Shown piece by piece: positions 31,247 through 40,886 of a stretch of DNA of 64,000 bases. A model generated the notes under the pieces. That model had not been told where the DNA came from. It saw only the letters and a program-made list of their open reading frames with translations, and searched no databases. The stretch lies in assembly GCA_900465685.1 (NCBI GenBank), contig UEGR01000012.1:1-64000 (forward strand), in the 5' to 3' direction. Made by a program: the position numbers and the translations under genes. Origin of the DNA: Hyphomicrobiales bacterium (lineage in GTDB: Bacteria > Pseudomonadota > Alphaproteobacteria > Rhizobiales > Rhizobiaceae). Position 1 is the stretch's first letter, and each line of letters opens with the position of its first letter.

Positions 31247-31501
31247 ATGTCCGATCACATCATTCCTCATTTCCAGAACGACGCCGGTCACAGTGCCATT
31301 GAAATCGGTGTGAAGGAATTCATGTGCGTCGGCGCAAACCCGCCTTTCGATCATCCGCATGTCTTCCTCGACATGGGCGACGAAAGCGAAGTGGTCTGCC
31401 CCTATTGCTCGACCCTTTATCGCTACAATGCCAAGCTGCATGCCGACGAAACTCTTCCGGCAGGCTGCACCTATGACGCTCCAGCCGATAAAGCGGCCTG
31501 A
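31247..31501 (+). CDS. CHCC zinc-finger protein (NDUFS6-like)
   Basis: An 84-residue protein with the zf-CHCC pattern: FMCVGANPPFDHPHVFLDMG followed by VVCPYCSTLYRY. This motif occurs in the mitochondrial complex I subunit NDUFS6 and in small alphaproteobacterial proteins thought to be its relatives, so an accessory role at respiratory complex I is plausible but not shown. It lies divergent from ppk, with no nuo gene nearby in the window. The frame is open 12 codons further upstream, but the ATG at 31247 is the conserved start. Confidence 0.85.
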   Translation: MSDHIIPHFQNDAGHSAIEIGVKEFMCVGANPPFDHPHVFLDMGDESEVVCPYCSTLYRYNAKLHADETLPAGCTYDAPADKAA

Positions 31502-31552
31502 TCAGCGATTATTTAAGCCCATCTTATCACAGCATTGGGCAAGAAGACCGAT

Positions 31553-32758
31553 ATGGGCAAAGGCCGCATATTGATAGCAGGAGCCGGTGTCGCGGGATTG
31601 AGCGCGGCGCTGGAACTTGCAGCACGGGGCTGGACAATCCAGCTCATCGAGAAAGCATCCGCTCTTTCTGAAGTCGGCGCGGGCTTGCAACTGGCCCCGA
31701 ACGCAATGCGTCACCTTGAGCACCTCGGCGTCGCCGACAGTCTTGCTCCTCACACTGTAACGCCTGAAAAACTCTATCTTATTGACGGACGCAAGGCGCG
31801 TCCCCTGCTCGCCATGGAACTGGGCGACAAGGCTCGTCTGCGCTGGCGCCATTCTTATGTGGTTTGTCACCGCGCCGATCTGCAATCGGCGCTTTTGCAA
31901 GCCTGCGAGGGAAATCCAGCGATCCAGATCAACCTCGGCAGTGAAATCCTCGATCATACCGCCCGCGACAATGGCATCGTGGCGACCGTCAAAAGCGGAA
32001 GCGGGACGAATACCGTTGAAGCCGACTATCTGATCGCCTGCGACGGGGTCTGGTCTGCGCAGCGTGCGCTTGCCGATTACGACAAGGCGCAGTTCAGCGG
32101 CCATATTGCGTGGCGTGCAACATTGGCGACCAATGCCCTGCCCGCCTCGTTCCTGAGCGCTCTTCCAGAACGCAAGGCCGTATCCGCCTGGCTCGGCCCC
32201 GCCATTCACTTCATCGCCTATCCCGTCAAAGCCGGGGCATTTTTCAATTTTGTCGCCATTACTGCGGGCGAAAATCCCGGCGAAAGCTGGTCGAAAACCG
32301 GCGACCGCACAAAACTGCAAGCCAACTATAGAAGCTGGGCCAAGCCGGTTCGTGATGTATTGGCGACCGCCGACGACTGGACCTATTGGCCGCTTTTCGA
32401 AATGGCAGAACCGCAGCTTCTGGGGCCGAACCGCACCATATTTCTGGGCGATGCGTCCCATGCCGTCACGCCATTTGCCGCGCAAGGCGCTGCGATGGCG
32501 ATTGAAGATGCGGCCGCCCTTGCCGAAGCGCTTGATGCCGCCGATCAGTCGGCGGGGCTGCGCCGCTTCGAAACCGTTCGCAAGGAAAGGCTCGCAGCGG
32601 TCGCCAAGCGCGGTCAGCTTAACCGCTTTGCCTATCACGCCACCGGACCGATGGCGCTTGGCCGCAACATGCTGTTTGCCCTGCGTCGCCCGGATACTTT
32701 CCTGAAGGATCTGGACTGGCTTTATGGCTATGATGCCGTTGCGGCCATACGCGGATAG
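31553..32758 (+). CDS. FAD-dependent monooxygenase (salicylate hydroxylase-like)
   Basis: A 401-residue class A flavoprotein monooxygenase. It has the Rossmann motif RILIAGAGVAGLSAALELA, the DG motif ACDGVWSAQR and the GD motif FLGDASHAVTPFAAQGAAMA. The family hydroxylates aromatic or similar substrates with NAD(P)H. The substrate cannot be told from sequence; salicylate-like is only the closest well-known type. It lies downstream of the zinc-finger gene by 51 bases and may share its transcript. Confidence 0.85.
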   Translation: MGKGRILIAGAGVAGLSAALELAARGWTIQLIEKASALSEVGAGLQLAPNAMRHLEHLGVADSLAPHTVTPEKLYLIDGRKARPLLAMELGDKARLRWRHSYVVCHRADLQSALLQACEGNPAIQINLGSEILDHTARDNGIVATVKSGSGTNTVEADYLIACDGVWSAQRALADYDKAQFSGHIAWRATLATNALPASFLSALPERKAVSAWLGPAIHFIAYPVKAGAFFNFVAITAGENPGESWSKTGDRTKLQANYRSWAKPVRDVLATADDWTYWPLFEMAEPQLLGPNRTIFLGDASHAVTPFAAQGAAMAIEDAAALAEALDAADQSAGLRRFETVRKERLAAVAKRGQLNRFAYHATGPMALGRNMLFALRRPDTFLKDLDWLYGYDAVAAIRG

Positions 32759-32769
32759 TCGGTCAAAAG

Positions 32770-33255
32770 TTACGCCGCGTCGCGCGCAGCTTCCAATGTC
32801 GCAACATCGATTTTGACCATCTTCATCATGGCGTCCGCCACGCGCTGGCGGACATCAGGCGCACCATTTTCCATGGTATCGAGCAACATGTCGGGTACGA
32901 TCTGCCATGCGAAGCCATATTTATCGGTCAGCCAGCTGCATTCCATCGGCGTCCCGCCTTCCAGAAGCTTTTCCCAGAAAGCATCCACTTCCGCCTGATC
33001 CTTGCAGCGAACAATCAACGATGCCGCTGGCGTAAACTTGAAATGCGGACCTCCGTTGAGGCCACAGATTTTCTGTCCATCAAGCGTGAAATTCGCGGTG
33101 ACAGCCTGTTCTTCGTTTTGCTGGTTGCCATGCTTGAAGCGGATGAAACCATCAATTGAAGCCGGTCGCCCGCAGGCGCGAAAGATCGAGACATAATGAT
33201 TGGCGGCTTCTTCCGCCTGCCCGTCGAACCACAGGCAAATGGTGAGACCTGACAT
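32770..33255 (-). CDS. VOC/PhnB-like protein
   Basis: A 161-residue protein of the PhnB/3-demethylubiquinone-methyltransferase-like branch of the vicinal-oxygen-chelate fold (ICLWFDGQAEEAANHYVSIF at the N-terminus; MECSWLTDKYGFAWQIVPDM near residue 115). Members of this branch are often misnamed methyltransferases. The reaction is unknown. The start is the Met of MSGLTI. It is followed by a second VOC gene upstream on the same strand, with 34 bases between. Confidence 0.85.
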   Translation of the reverse strand: MSGLTICLWFDGQAEEAANHYVSIFRACGRPASIDGFIRFKHGNQQNEEQAVTANFTLDGQKICGLNGGPHFKFTPAASLIVRCKDQAEVDAFWEKLLEGGTPMECSWLTDKYGFAWQIVPDMLLDTMENGAPDVRQRVADAMMKMVKIDVATLEAARDAA

Positions 33256-33289
33256 GGTCAATTCCTCCCTGTTTATCCAGTTTTTGCGC

Positions 33290-33706
33290 TCAGCCCATAA
33301 CCTTGGCGGCTTCTTCCATGTCCATCCACATCAGCTCCCAGATATGACCGTCCAGATCTTCAAAGCTGCGCCCATACATGAAACCATAGTCCTGCTTGGC
33401 CGCCGGATCAGCGCGACCGCCAGCTTTCGCGGCCTTTTCAACCGTGTCATCCACCTCGGCCTTGCTGTCGGCGGATAGGCAGATCAGCACTTCGCTCACC
33501 GCACTGGCATCGGCGATTTTCTTCGGCGTGAACTGGCTGAACTTGTCATGATCCAGGATCATCGCGTGGATCGTATCGGAGAAAACCATGCAGGATGCGG
33601 TTTCGTCCGAGAACATCGGATTCTTCTTTGCGCCAATGGCTTCATAGAAGCTCGTCGAGCGCGCGACGTCTTTCACGGCTAAATTCACGAAAATCATTTT
33701 CGGCAT
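33290..33706 (-). CDS. VOC-family (glyoxalase/extradiol dioxygenase fold) protein
   Basis: A 138-residue protein with the fold's repeated beta-alpha units: MIFVNLAVKDVARSTSFYEAIG at the start and FEDLDGHIWELMWMD at the end. The enzyme activity is unknown. I start it at the Met of MPKMIF (33706), with a good GGAGG-like site in the AATGGAGGAAATGTC context. It stands divergently from the HxlR-type regulator at 33863, which may control it. Confidence 0.85.
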   Translation of the reverse strand: MPKMIFVNLAVKDVARSTSFYEAIGAKKNPMFSDETASCMVFSDTIHAMILDHDKFSQFTPKKIADASAVSEVLICLSADSKAEVDDTVEKAAKAGGRADPAAKQDYGFMYGRSFEDLDGHIWELMWMDMEEAAKVMG

Positions 33707-33862
33707 GACATTTCCTCCATTGGCAGGGCGCGGCCCTGTATCCATTATTATTGTTTGTCGCCGCTGCGCCCCGCCGCAGCACCAGACATTTTTCGCGTGT
33801 TCTGGCGATGTCCGGATTAAGTTTGCTTGAACATAATGACAGATAAGTTATATTAGGCAACC

Positions 33863-34564
33863 ATGAAGTTAGAAAAAATAACTAAAGGCGATAAACAGGC
33901 CGCGAAGCGCAGCTACGATGATGCATGCGCGGCCGCGCATGGCCTTGATTTAATTGGAGAACGCTGGGCGCTGCTGGTCATGCGAGAACTGCTGCTGGGC
34001 CCGAAGCGCTTCAGTGATTTGCGCGCCGATCTGCCGGGCGTGAGCGCGAATGTGCTCACCCAAAGGCTCGAGGGGCTGGAACTAGCCGGCATTCTACACA
34101 AGACCAAATTGCCGCCGCCGGCCTCGGTGCAGGTCTATGAACTCACCGAATGGGGCTATGAAAGCGAACCGATCCTGCAAGCGCTCGGTCGTTGGGCTGC
34201 GCGTTCGCCAATGCACGATCCGAACCTGCCGATTTCAACGGTTTCGTTCCTGCTTTCTCTGCGGACTATGCTGGATAGCGGATGCGCCCATGGGATGAAT
34301 GCCATCATTCACCTGCGACTGGATGGAGAAGATTTCACCGCCCGCCTGCATGATGAGGCGCTGGATATCGCTCGCGGCGTGCCGGAACGATACGATCTTT
34401 CACTCCAGGGCGCGCCGCGTATGCTCGCCGCAACCATCTATGGTGGACAGCCATTGGCAGCGCTTGAGGAAGCCAATTTGCTGACAGTCAAAGGGGATCG
34501 TATTTTGGCGGAAAAACTGCGCACGCTCTTCCCTTTACCCGACAAGGCACCTCTGCCGGAATAA
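33863..34564 (+). CDS. HxlR-family winged-helix regulator
   Basis: A 233-residue regulator. The HxlR domain is at residues 15-110: IGERWALLVMRELLLGPKRF, then the recognition region LPGVSANVLTQRLEGLELAGI and the wing. The C-terminal half is an extra domain (about residues 120-225) seen in longer members of the family. It is divergent from the two VOC genes and upstream of the SRPBCC-ArsR pair. Such HxlR/VOC sets often answer to reactive aldehydes or aromatic compounds, which is only a guess here. Confidence 0.85.
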   Translation: MKLEKITKGDKQAAKRSYDDACAAAHGLDLIGERWALLVMRELLLGPKRFSDLRADLPGVSANVLTQRLEGLELAGILHKTKLPPPASVQVYELTEWGYESEPILQALGRWAARSPMHDPNLPISTVSFLLSLRTMLDSGCAHGMNAIIHLRLDGEDFTARLHDEALDIARGVPERYDLSLQGAPRMLAATIYGGQPLAALEEANLLTVKGDRILAEKLRTLFPLPDKAPLPE

Positions 34565-34578
34565 ATATGCAACTTTTT

Positions 34579-34615
34579 GGTTGCTTATTTTGTCAGCGCC
34601 GTTAAATTAGCAACC
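34579..34615 (+). promoter_or_regulatory. Possible operator upstream of the SRPBCC-ArsR operon
   Basis: A 7-base inverted repeat, GGTTGCT (34579-34585) and AGCAACC (34609-34615), with further GCAAC/GTTGC copies at 34569-34573 and 34621-34625. It lies in the short region before the SRPBCC gene. ArsR-type regulators of this pairing usually control their own operon, so this is a candidate site. Confidence 0.35.
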
Positions 34616-34646
34616 ATTGAGTTGCCAATTACGGAGGAGATACACC

Positions 34647-35108
34647 ATGACCGTTGCAAACAAGACAGATCGCATTGAGAAGACCGTCGACATTCGCGCT
34701 GGTATTGACCGCGTTTGGCGCGCCTTGACCGACCATGACGAGTTTGGAAGCTGGTTTCGCGTCAAGCTCGATGGCCCGTTCATCGTCGGCGCAGCTTCGA
34801 CCGGTCACATCACCTATCCGGGATTTGAGCATGTGCGGTGGGAATCCGTCGTCAAGGATATGAAGGCGCCGAACTATTTCGCCTTTACATGGCATCCTTA
34901 TGCCGTCGAGCCGGACGTGGATTATTCCAAGGAGCCGCCGACGCTGGTGGAGTTCAAGCTTGAACCGATCGAAAGCGGCACGCGCCTGACAGTTGTTGAA
35001 AGCGGTTTCGACGCCCTGCCCGCCGAACGCCAGCCTTTGGCGTTGCGCATGAACGATGGTGGCTGGCAGGAGCAGGTCGGCAATATCAAGGCCCATGTCG
35101 AAAAATGA
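34647..35108 (+). CDS. SRPBCC-domain protein (AHSA1-like)
   Basis: A 153-residue START/Bet v1-fold protein with the N-terminal signature KTVDIRAGIDRVWRALTDHDEFGSWF and the C-terminal helix following GTRLTVVESGFDAL. It probably binds a hydrophobic ligand in its cavity. A GGAGG lies just before the ATG at 34647. Its stop overlaps the ArsR gene by 4 bases. SRPBCC-ArsR pairs are a common two-gene unit in which the regulator controls the binding protein. Confidence 0.88.
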   Translation: MTVANKTDRIEKTVDIRAGIDRVWRALTDHDEFGSWFRVKLDGPFIVGAASTGHITYPGFEHVRWESVVKDMKAPNYFAFTWHPYAVEPDVDYSKEPPTLVEFKLEPIESGTRLTVVESGFDALPAERQPLALRMNDGGWQEQVGNIKAHVEK

Positions 35109-35440
35109 GCGCAAGTCCGGTCAGTCACGCCATGGAGATTTCCGCTATTTTCGGGGCGCTTGCCGACCCGACGAGACTCGCTCTCATCGAGACATTGAGT
35201 GACGGTGAGAGCCGTTCTATCGTGGTGCTGTCACAGAATGGCAGCATCACGCGGCAAGCCGTAACCAAGCACCTGTCGGTTCTCGAACAGGTCGGGCTTG
35301 TGCATCGCGAAAAGATCGGGCGGGAAAGTCATTTCCGCCTGCATCCTGCTCCGCTTGTCGATGCCCACGCCTATCTCGCGGCCGTTTCGACCCAGTGGGA
35401 CGATGCCTTGCAGCGCCTGCGCCACTTCGTGGAAGATTGA
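35105..35440 (+). CDS. ArsR-family winged-helix regulator
   Basis: A 111-residue protein with the ArsR fold (IFGALADPTRLALIETLSDGE, then the recognition helix TRQAVTKHLSVLEQVGLVHREKIGRESHFRLHP). The typical ELCVC metal-binding motif is missing, so it belongs to the non-metal group that accompanies SRPBCC proteins. It starts inside the end of the SRPBCC gene (ATGA), showing coupling. Confidence 0.9.
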   Translation: MSASPVSHAMEISAIFGALADPTRLALIETLSDGESRSIVVLSQNGSITRQAVTKHLSVLEQVGLVHREKIGRESHFRLHPAPLVDAHAYLAAVSTQWDDALQRLRHFVED

Positions 35441-35441
35441 A

Positions 35442-35849
35442 CTATGGCTGGTTGAAGAGCAGCGCCGATGTGCCTTTGACGAAACCGAGTTTCTCATAGA
35501 ATGGCACCAGCCGGTCCGGGCAATAAAGCTCGAAGCTCTTCACACGTTGCAGCTTTTCGTGGGCCAACACGCGCTTGACGATGGCTTGTCCGAGCCCTTG
35601 TCCGCGATGGTGATCGGAAACGATCACATCGAAGATCGTCGCCTTGAAGGTGAAATCGCTCAACACCCGTGCGAAGCCAGCAATATTGCCTGCATCGTCG
35701 AAGCAGAAGACAAGCACGTCGCAATTGTCGAGCATATGGATGACATCTTCGAAGCTTCGCTCACGCGTCCACCATTCCTTGCTATAAAATGCGTGAAACT
35801 CGCGATATTGCTCAGGCGTCAGCTTCCCTGCCCATTGAAAATCCGTCAC
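35442..35849 (-). CDS. GNAT-family N-acetyltransferase
   Basis: A 135-residue acetyltransferase with the acetyl-CoA-binding motif IVSDHHRGQGLGQAIV and the closing FYEKLGF. The substrate is unknown. The longest frame starts at 35906, but the GTG at 35849 has GGAGAGG 6 bases upstream and begins VTDFQWAGK, just before the conserved part. It is convergent with the ArsR gene, with stop codons one base apart, and divergent from a VOC gene. Confidence 0.85.
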   Translation of the reverse strand: MTDFQWAGKLTPEQYREFHAFYSKEWWTRERSFEDVIHMLDNCDVLVFCFDDAGNIAGFARVLSDFTFKATIFDVIVSDHHRGQGLGQAIVKRVLAHEKLQRVKSFELYCPDRLVPFYEKLGFVKGTSALLFNQP

Positions 35850-35899
35850 GAAATGCCTCTCCGATTTCAATAGCCTATCAGTCGCAAAGGCTCCGCAAC

Positions 35900-36274
35900 A
35901 TGACAATCCACTTTGAACAAACCTGCCCCATCTTCAGGATTTTCGACATCGAAAAGGCCAAGGAGTTCTATATCGGCTTTCTGGGGTTCACCCTCGACTG
36001 GGAGCACCGATTTGCGGAGGATATGCCGTTTTATATGCAGGTGTCGCGCGAAGGCCTGATCCTGCATCTGAGCGAACATCACGGCGATGGCAGTCCCGGC
36101 GCCAACATTTTTGTGCGCATGCAGGGCATCGATGCCTTGCACAAGGAAGTCACTTCGCGCGGTTATCGCTTCATGCGCCCCCGTATTGAGACCCAATCCT
36201 GGGGGCGCGTGATGAGCGTGATTGATCCTTTCGGCAACCGCATCCAATTTTGCGAAGGGCCGCACGCAGAGTAA
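35900..36274 (+). CDS. Glyoxalase-superfamily (VOC) protein, bleomycin-resistance-like
   Basis: A 124-residue single-domain VOC protein (FRIFDIEKAKEFYIGFLGF at the start; EGLILHLSEHHGDGSPG; FGNRIQFCE at the end). Members bind bleomycin-like molecules or act as lyases/dioxygenases; no substrate can be named. The start is the ATG at 35900 just before the conserved part. It is followed by a strong terminator. Confidence 0.85.
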   Translation: MTIHFEQTCPIFRIFDIEKAKEFYIGFLGFTLDWEHRFAEDMPFYMQVSREGLILHLSEHHGDGSPGANIFVRMQGIDALHKEVTSRGYRFMRPRIETQSWGRVMSVIDPFGNRIQFCEGPHAE

Positions 36275-36308
36275 GCGGCGGCTTGGTCGAAACGACCCCA
36301 CCAATAAA

Positions 36309-36337
36309 AACACCCGCCAGCGTGACTGGCGGGTGTT
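36309..36337. terminator. Bidirectional terminator between VOC gene and aapP
   Basis: Perfect 12-base stem AACACCCGCCAG (36309-36320), loop CGTGA, CTGGCGGGTGTT (36326-36337); an A run precedes it. It serves both convergent genes. Confidence 0.88.
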
Positions 36338-36361
36338 CTCAATTCAAGGCACTCAACCGGA

Positions 36362-37171
36362 TCAGTGCAAGATCTGGCTGAGGAACAGCTTGGTGCGTTC
36401 GTGCTGCGGATTGTCGAAGAACTCGTTTGGTGAATTCTGTTCAACGATCTGGCCCTGATCCATGAAGATCACACGATTGGCGACCTGACGGGCGAAGCCC
36501 ATTTCGTGCGTCACGCAGATCATGGTCATGCCTTCGGCAGCAAGGCTCACCATCGTATCGAGCACTTCCTTGACCATTTCCGGATCAAGCGCCGAGGTCG
36601 GTTCGTCGAAAAGCATGACCTTCGGGTTCATGCACAGTGCACGGGCAATCGCCACGCGCTGCTGCTGACCACCGGAAAGCTGGCCCGGATATTTATTGGC
36701 CTGTTCCGGAATTTTCACGCGGGCCAGATAATGCATGGCGATTTCTTCCGCCTGCTTCTTTGGCATCTTGCGCACCCAGATCGGCGCCAGCGTGCAGTTT
36801 TCCAGAATGGTCAGATGCGGGAAGAGGTTGAAGTGCTGGAACACCATGCCGACTTCGCGGCGCACTTCATCGATCTTCTTCAGGTCGTTGGTCAGCTCGA
36901 TACCGTCAACGACGATCTTGCCCTTCTGATGTTCCTCCAGACGGTTGATGCAGCGGATCATCGTCGATTTGCCCGAGCCCGACGGACCGGCAACGACGAT
37001 GCGCTCACCGCGCATCACCTTCAGATTGATGTCGCGCAGAACATGAAACTCACCATACCACTTATGCATGTTGGTGATTTCGATGGCGACATCGGTTTTG
37101 GATACCTGCATCTTCGAGCCGTCGACCTCGACACCGAGCTCTGATTGCGGGAGGGCGCTTTGTGCACTCAT
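36362..37171 (-). CDS. aapP: General L-amino-acid ABC transporter, ATP-binding protein
   Basis: Cytoplasmic ATPase of a polar amino-acid importer; 269 residues. Walker A is GPSGSGKST, the Q-loop [11 protein letters not shown], the ABC signature [15 protein letters not shown], Walker [14 protein letters not shown], with the H-loop in VTHEMGFA. The N-terminal 25 residues before the nucleotide-binding domain are poorly conserved, so a start at MQVSKTD is possible. Last gene of the aapJ-aapQ-aapM-aapP cluster. Confidence 0.95.
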   Translation of the reverse strand: MSAQSALPQSELGVEVDGSKMQVSKTDVAIEITNMHKWYGEFHVLRDINLKVMRGERIVVAGPSGSGKSTMIRCINRLEEHQKGKIVVDGIELTNDLKKIDEVRREVGMVFQHFNLFPHLTILENCTLAPIWVRKMPKKQAEEIAMHYLARVKIPEQANKYPGQLSGGQQQRVAIARALCMNPKVMLFDEPTSALDPEMVKEVLDTMVSLAAEGMTMICVTHEMGFARQVANRVIFMDQGQIVEQNSPNEFFDNPQHERTKLFLSQILH

Positions 37172-37194
37172 ACCATTATTCCCTTTTGTTCTTT

Positions 37195-38358
37195 TTATCG
37201 TTTGTGACCCGTGTCGAGCCGTCGTTCCATGAATATAGAGTATCGCGACATAGCGAAACAGAAAATCCAGAAAACGAAGCCCGCAAAGATGAGGCCGGTA
37301 GCAGGCGTCTGTGGAGAAGCCCAGTTGGCATCGGAGAAACTCTGGCGCACGATGCCCAGAAGATCAAACATGCCGATGATGTAGACAAGGCTCGTATCCT
37401 TGAAGAGCCCGATGAAGGTGTTCACGATACCCGGAATCACCAGTTTGAGCGCTTGGGGCAGGATGATGAGTCCCGTCTTCTGCCAGTAGCTGAGGCCGAG
37501 CGCATCCGCGCCTTCATATTGCCCGCGTGAGATCGCCTGAAGTCCGCCGCGCACAACTTCCGCCATATAGGCCGATGCGAACAGCGCCACGCCGATCAGG
37601 GCACGCAGCAATTTGTCGAAGGTCACGCCCGGCGGCAGGAACAGCGGAAGCATCACACTCGCCATGAACAACACCGTCACGAGGGGAACACCACGCACCA
37701 TTTCGATGAAAATGATGCTGAATGTCTTGATGACGGGCAGATGCGAACGACGGCCAAGCGCCAGCAGAATGCCGAGCGGCAAAGAGACCGCAATGCCCAC
37801 GAAGGACAGAACCAGCGTTACCAGAAGGCCGCCCCAGAGTGGCGTTTCCACGAAGGGCAGACCGAACCAGCCGCCAACCAGCAGGAAGAATGCCACAAAT
37901 GGAAAGACGAAGAAGAACAGAATGGCGTTGAGCGCCTTCTGCGGCACCTTCGGTATCATAAGCGGCACAAGAAGGATGACGAAGAGCAGAGCCGTCAGAT
38001 TGACCCGCCAGCGCTGATCGATCGGATAGCGTCCATAGATGAACTGCTCATACTTGGCCTGAACGAAAGCCCAGCAAGCGCCGGACCAGCCGTCCGGCTG
38101 TGCGCCGCCCTGTGCGACGGTCAGGCAGGCCGTGCGGTCGGTTCCGCTCCACACCGCGTTGACGAAGAGCCACTGAATGGCGGACGGCAGAAACCAGACC
38201 AGAAGGAACAGGGCGAAGATTGTCAGAGCCGCATCGGTTGGAGAAGCGAAGAGATTGACGCGCAGCCAGTGCGAAAAGCCCTGTACCGAACGCGGCGGCT
38301 TTTCGCCATCGACCATTTCCGTGCGGATATATTGGAGATCGGCTTTTTCCATGGTCAT
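37195..38358 (-). CDS. aapM: General L-amino-acid ABC transporter, permease AapM
   Basis: Inner-membrane subunit of the amino-acid importer; up to 387 residues. A long N-terminal part carries extra membrane helices and a periplasmic loop with Cys pairs, typical of AapM/BztC. The HisM-like permease motif is [24 protein letters not shown] (EAA loop, shown here in two overlapping parts: [14 protein letters not shown] and [10 protein letters not shown]). It overlaps the aapQ stop by 4 bases. The ATG at 38352 has better spacing from GGAG than the one at 38358. Confidence 0.93.
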   Translation of the reverse strand: MTMEKADLQYIRTEMVDGEKPPRSVQGFSHWLRVNLFASPTDAALTIFALFLLVWFLPSAIQWLFVNAVWSGTDRTACLTVAQGGAQPDGWSGACWAFVQAKYEQFIYGRYPIDQRWRVNLTALLFVILLVPLMIPKVPQKALNAILFFFVFPFVAFFLLVGGWFGLPFVETPLWGGLLVTLVLSFVGIAVSLPLGILLALGRRSHLPVIKTFSIIFIEMVRGVPLVTVLFMASVMLPLFLPPGVTFDKLLRALIGVALFASAYMAEVVRGGLQAISRGQYEGADALGLSYWQKTGLIILPQALKLVIPGIVNTFIGLFKDTSLVYIIGMFDLLGIVRQSFSDANWASPQTPATGLIFAGFVFWIFCFAMSRYSIFMERRLDTGHKR

Positions 38359-39545
38359 CTCTCCACCAACGCCATTTTGGCATTGAACCAGTTCATGATG
38401 GCGGACGTGACCAGGCTGATGCCCAGATAGATCACCATCCAGATTGCCACGACTTCAACCGACTGTCCGGTCTGATTGAGAACCGTGCCGCCGACGGCGA
38501 CGAGATCCGGATAGCCGATGGCAATTGCCAGCGAGGAGTTCTTGATGAGGTTCAGATACTGGCTCGACAGAGGCGGGATGATAATGCGTAGCGCCTGCGG
38601 CACAATGATGAGACGCATCGTCGGCCCAGGGCGCATACCAACCGCGTAAGCCGCTTCCGTCTGCCCCTTGTTGACGCCGAGAATGCCCGCGCGAACCGTT
38701 TCGGCAATGAACGAGGCTGTGTAGAAGGACAAGGCGAGGAAAAGGGCCAGAAATTCCGGCTTGATCTGAGCGCCGCCCGTCAGATTGAAGGTACCGAGTT
38801 TCGGAATGTCGAAGGAAACCGGAAAGCCGGTCGCGATGAAGGCAAGCAGTGGCAGACCGATAATCAGTGCAATCGTCGCACGGATCGTATGGAAGGGCTG
38901 ACCTGTCGCCATCTGCCTGCGTCTGGCCCAGCGCGCCACCACGAAAGACGCGACAATGCCCAGAACAAGCGCCACCGGAATAAGCCACGCCTTCTCACCC
39001 CAGACGGGTGCGGGCATGAAGAAGCCGCGGGTGTTGATATAGGTGTGCAACGGTCCGCTGATGCTTTCGCGCACATTCGGCAAGGTGGACAAAATGCCGA
39101 AATACCAGAAGAAAATGACCAGCAGCGGCGGAATGTTGCGAAAAATTTCAACATAGACCGTGCAGAGCTTGCGGATCAGCCAGTTGCGGGACAAACGACC
39201 GATACCGACGAGAAATCCGATGATCGAGGCTGTGATAACGCCCAAACCTGCAACATAGAGCGTGTTGACCAGACCCACCAGGAAGGCCCTGGCATAAGTC
39301 GAATCGCTGTTATACGAAATCAGTGTCTGACTGACATCGAAGCCCGCGCGGCCTTTCAAAAAGCCGAAGCCCGAGGCGATATTCGCGCGCTGCAGGTTGG
39401 TGACCGTGTTTCCGACGATCCAGTAGATCGCGCCCACGACCGCGACGAACACTAAAATCTGGTAGAAGATGCCGCGAACGCGCGGATCGTACAGAAGTGA
39501 GGTTCCACCGCTATCATGGCGTTCGGTTGCAGAATAGGAAGCCAT
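38355..39545 (-). CDS. aapQ: General L-amino-acid ABC transporter, permease AapQ
   Basis: Inner-membrane subunit partnering AapM; 396 residues. Helices begin near residue 29; family segments are [17 protein letters not shown]-like (here [20 protein letters not shown]), [18 protein letters not shown] and the EAA loop [20 protein letters not shown]. The start is the Met of MASYSATE; the frame is open upstream to 39617. It is followed with a 4-base overlap by aapM. Confidence 0.93.
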   Translation of the reverse strand: MASYSATERHDSGGTSLLYDPRVRGIFYQILVFVAVVGAIYWIVGNTVTNLQRANIASGFGFLKGRAGFDVSQTLISYNSDSTYARAFLVGLVNTLYVAGLGVITASIIGFLVGIGRLSRNWLIRKLCTVYVEIFRNIPPLLVIFFWYFGILSTLPNVRESISGPLHTYINTRGFFMPAPVWGEKAWLIPVALVLGIVASFVVARWARRRQMATGQPFHTIRATIALIIGLPLLAFIATGFPVSFDIPKLGTFNLTGGAQIKPEFLALFLALSFYTASFIAETVRAGILGVNKGQTEAAYAVGMRPGPTMRLIIVPQALRIIIPPLSSQYLNLIKNSSLAIAIGYPDLVAVGGTVLNQTGQSVEVVAIWMVIYLGISLVTSAIMNWFNAKMALVER

Positions 39546-39854
39546 ATGTTTCCTGTACCTTTGGTCAGGCGCAAAATTTTCGGAACGGAAACAGCGCCCC
39601 AAAAACCGGAGCGTCATTCTCGAAACGACAATGCAGCCGAACCATTATTTTTTGCGACGGGCCGGTTCAATTGTCTGGCCAGCGAAATGCTATGAGCTCT
39701 TGCGGGCAATCGCCCCAATTTCAAATGCTTGTGCTGCTATCAGATCCCGATGATCTTTGCGGGAAACTGCTTCAACGAAACAGAGAGCCGATAAATCCGG
39801 CATGAGGCGGATGCCAGTGCCCCCACCTCATGTCAGATGCAAAAGCTGTCGCCC
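39546..39854 (-). other. Intercistronic region aapJ-aapQ with hairpin
   Basis: 309 bases between the binding-protein gene and the permease genes. An inverted repeat CATGAGG (39801-39807) with CCTCATG (39826-39832) lies 22 bases after the aapJ stop. Such hairpins commonly make the binding protein more abundant than the membrane parts by protecting the upstream RNA. No ORF seen. Confidence 0.5.
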
Positions 39855-40886
39855 TTAGCGGATCGGCATGCCGTATTGCAGGCCACCCTTCGACCACTGG
39901 GCATTGAGACCGCGTGCGATCTTGAGCGGGCTACCGCTACCCAGGTTACGATCGAACAATTCGCCGTAATTTCCGACGCCCTTGATGATCTTGACGACCC
40001 AGTCGTTATCGAGGCCGAGATCGGTACCAATCTTGGTATCGGCCTCCGTGCCAAGCAAACGCTTGATTTCCGGATTGTCAGAGTTCTTCATCTCGTCGAC
40101 ATTCGCCTTGGTGATACCGAATTCCTCAGCATTCAACAGCGCGAAATGCGTCCAGCGGACGACGTCAGCCCACTTCGAATCGCCCTGTCGGACAGCTGGT
40201 CCAAGCGGTTCCTTGGAAATGATTTCCGGCAGGATGACGTGATCATCCGGATTGGCGAGTGTCAGACGAATTGCATAGAGGCCGGACTGGTCGGTGGTGT
40301 AAGCATCGCAACGACCAGAATCATAGGCTGCGTTGGCTTCGTCGACCTTTTCGAAGACGACCGGATTATATTCCATTTTATTGGAACGGAAATAATCGGC
40401 CATGTTCAGCTCGGTCGTCGTGCCTGCCTGCACGCAGATGGAAGCGCCCGAAAGCTGAAGCGCCGAGTTGATGCCGGAGAGCTTCTTCGAGTTGATCATG
40501 AAGCCCTGACCGTCAAAATAGTTGACGCCCGGAAAATCAAGGCCGAGCGAAGTATCACGGCTAATGGTCCAGGTCGTGTTGCGGATCAGAACGTCCACTT
40601 CACCTGATTGCAGCGCCGTGAAGCGCTCTTTCGCATTCAGCGGCGTAAACTTCACCTTGGTCGGATCGCCGAAGATCGCCGATGCAACCGCGCGGCAATA
40701 ATCGACGTCAAAGCCGGACCATTCGCCCTTGTCGTTCGTGGAAGCAAAACCGAGAAGACCGGTGTTCACACCACATTGCACGAAGCCCTTTGCCTTAACG
40801 TCGGAAAGTGTGTCGGCGGATGCCCCCGAAGCCGCGCCAAAAAGCGCTGCTGCACCCAGTACCCCCATCAAAATTGTATTTTTCAT
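39855..40886 (-). CDS. aapJ: General L-amino-acid ABC transporter, periplasmic binding protein
   Basis: Periplasmic receptor of 343 residues. Signal peptide MKNTILMGVLGAAALFGAAS with a cleavage site near ASA/DTL. Family segments: VKAKGFVQCGVNTGLLGF, GEWSGFDVDYCRAVASAIF and YTTDQSGLYAIR. The frame is open upstream to 41009, but the signal peptide fixes the start at 40886. First gene of the aap cluster; its promoter must lie in the 450 bases upstream. Confidence 0.95.
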   Translation of the reverse strand: MKNTILMGVLGAAALFGAASGASADTLSDVKAKGFVQCGVNTGLLGFASTNDKGEWSGFDVDYCRAVASAIFGDPTKVKFTPLNAKERFTALQSGEVDVLIRNTTWTISRDTSLGLDFPGVNYFDGQGFMINSKKLSGINSALQLSGASICVQAGTTTELNMADYFRSNKMEYNPVVFEKVDEANAAYDSGRCDAYTTDQSGLYAIRLTLANPDDHVILPEIISKEPLGPAVRQGDSKWADVVRWTHFALLNAEEFGITKANVDEMKNSDNPEIKRLLGTEADTKIGTDLGLDNDWVVKIIKGVGNYGELFDRNLGSGSPLKIARGLNAQWSKGGLQYGMPIR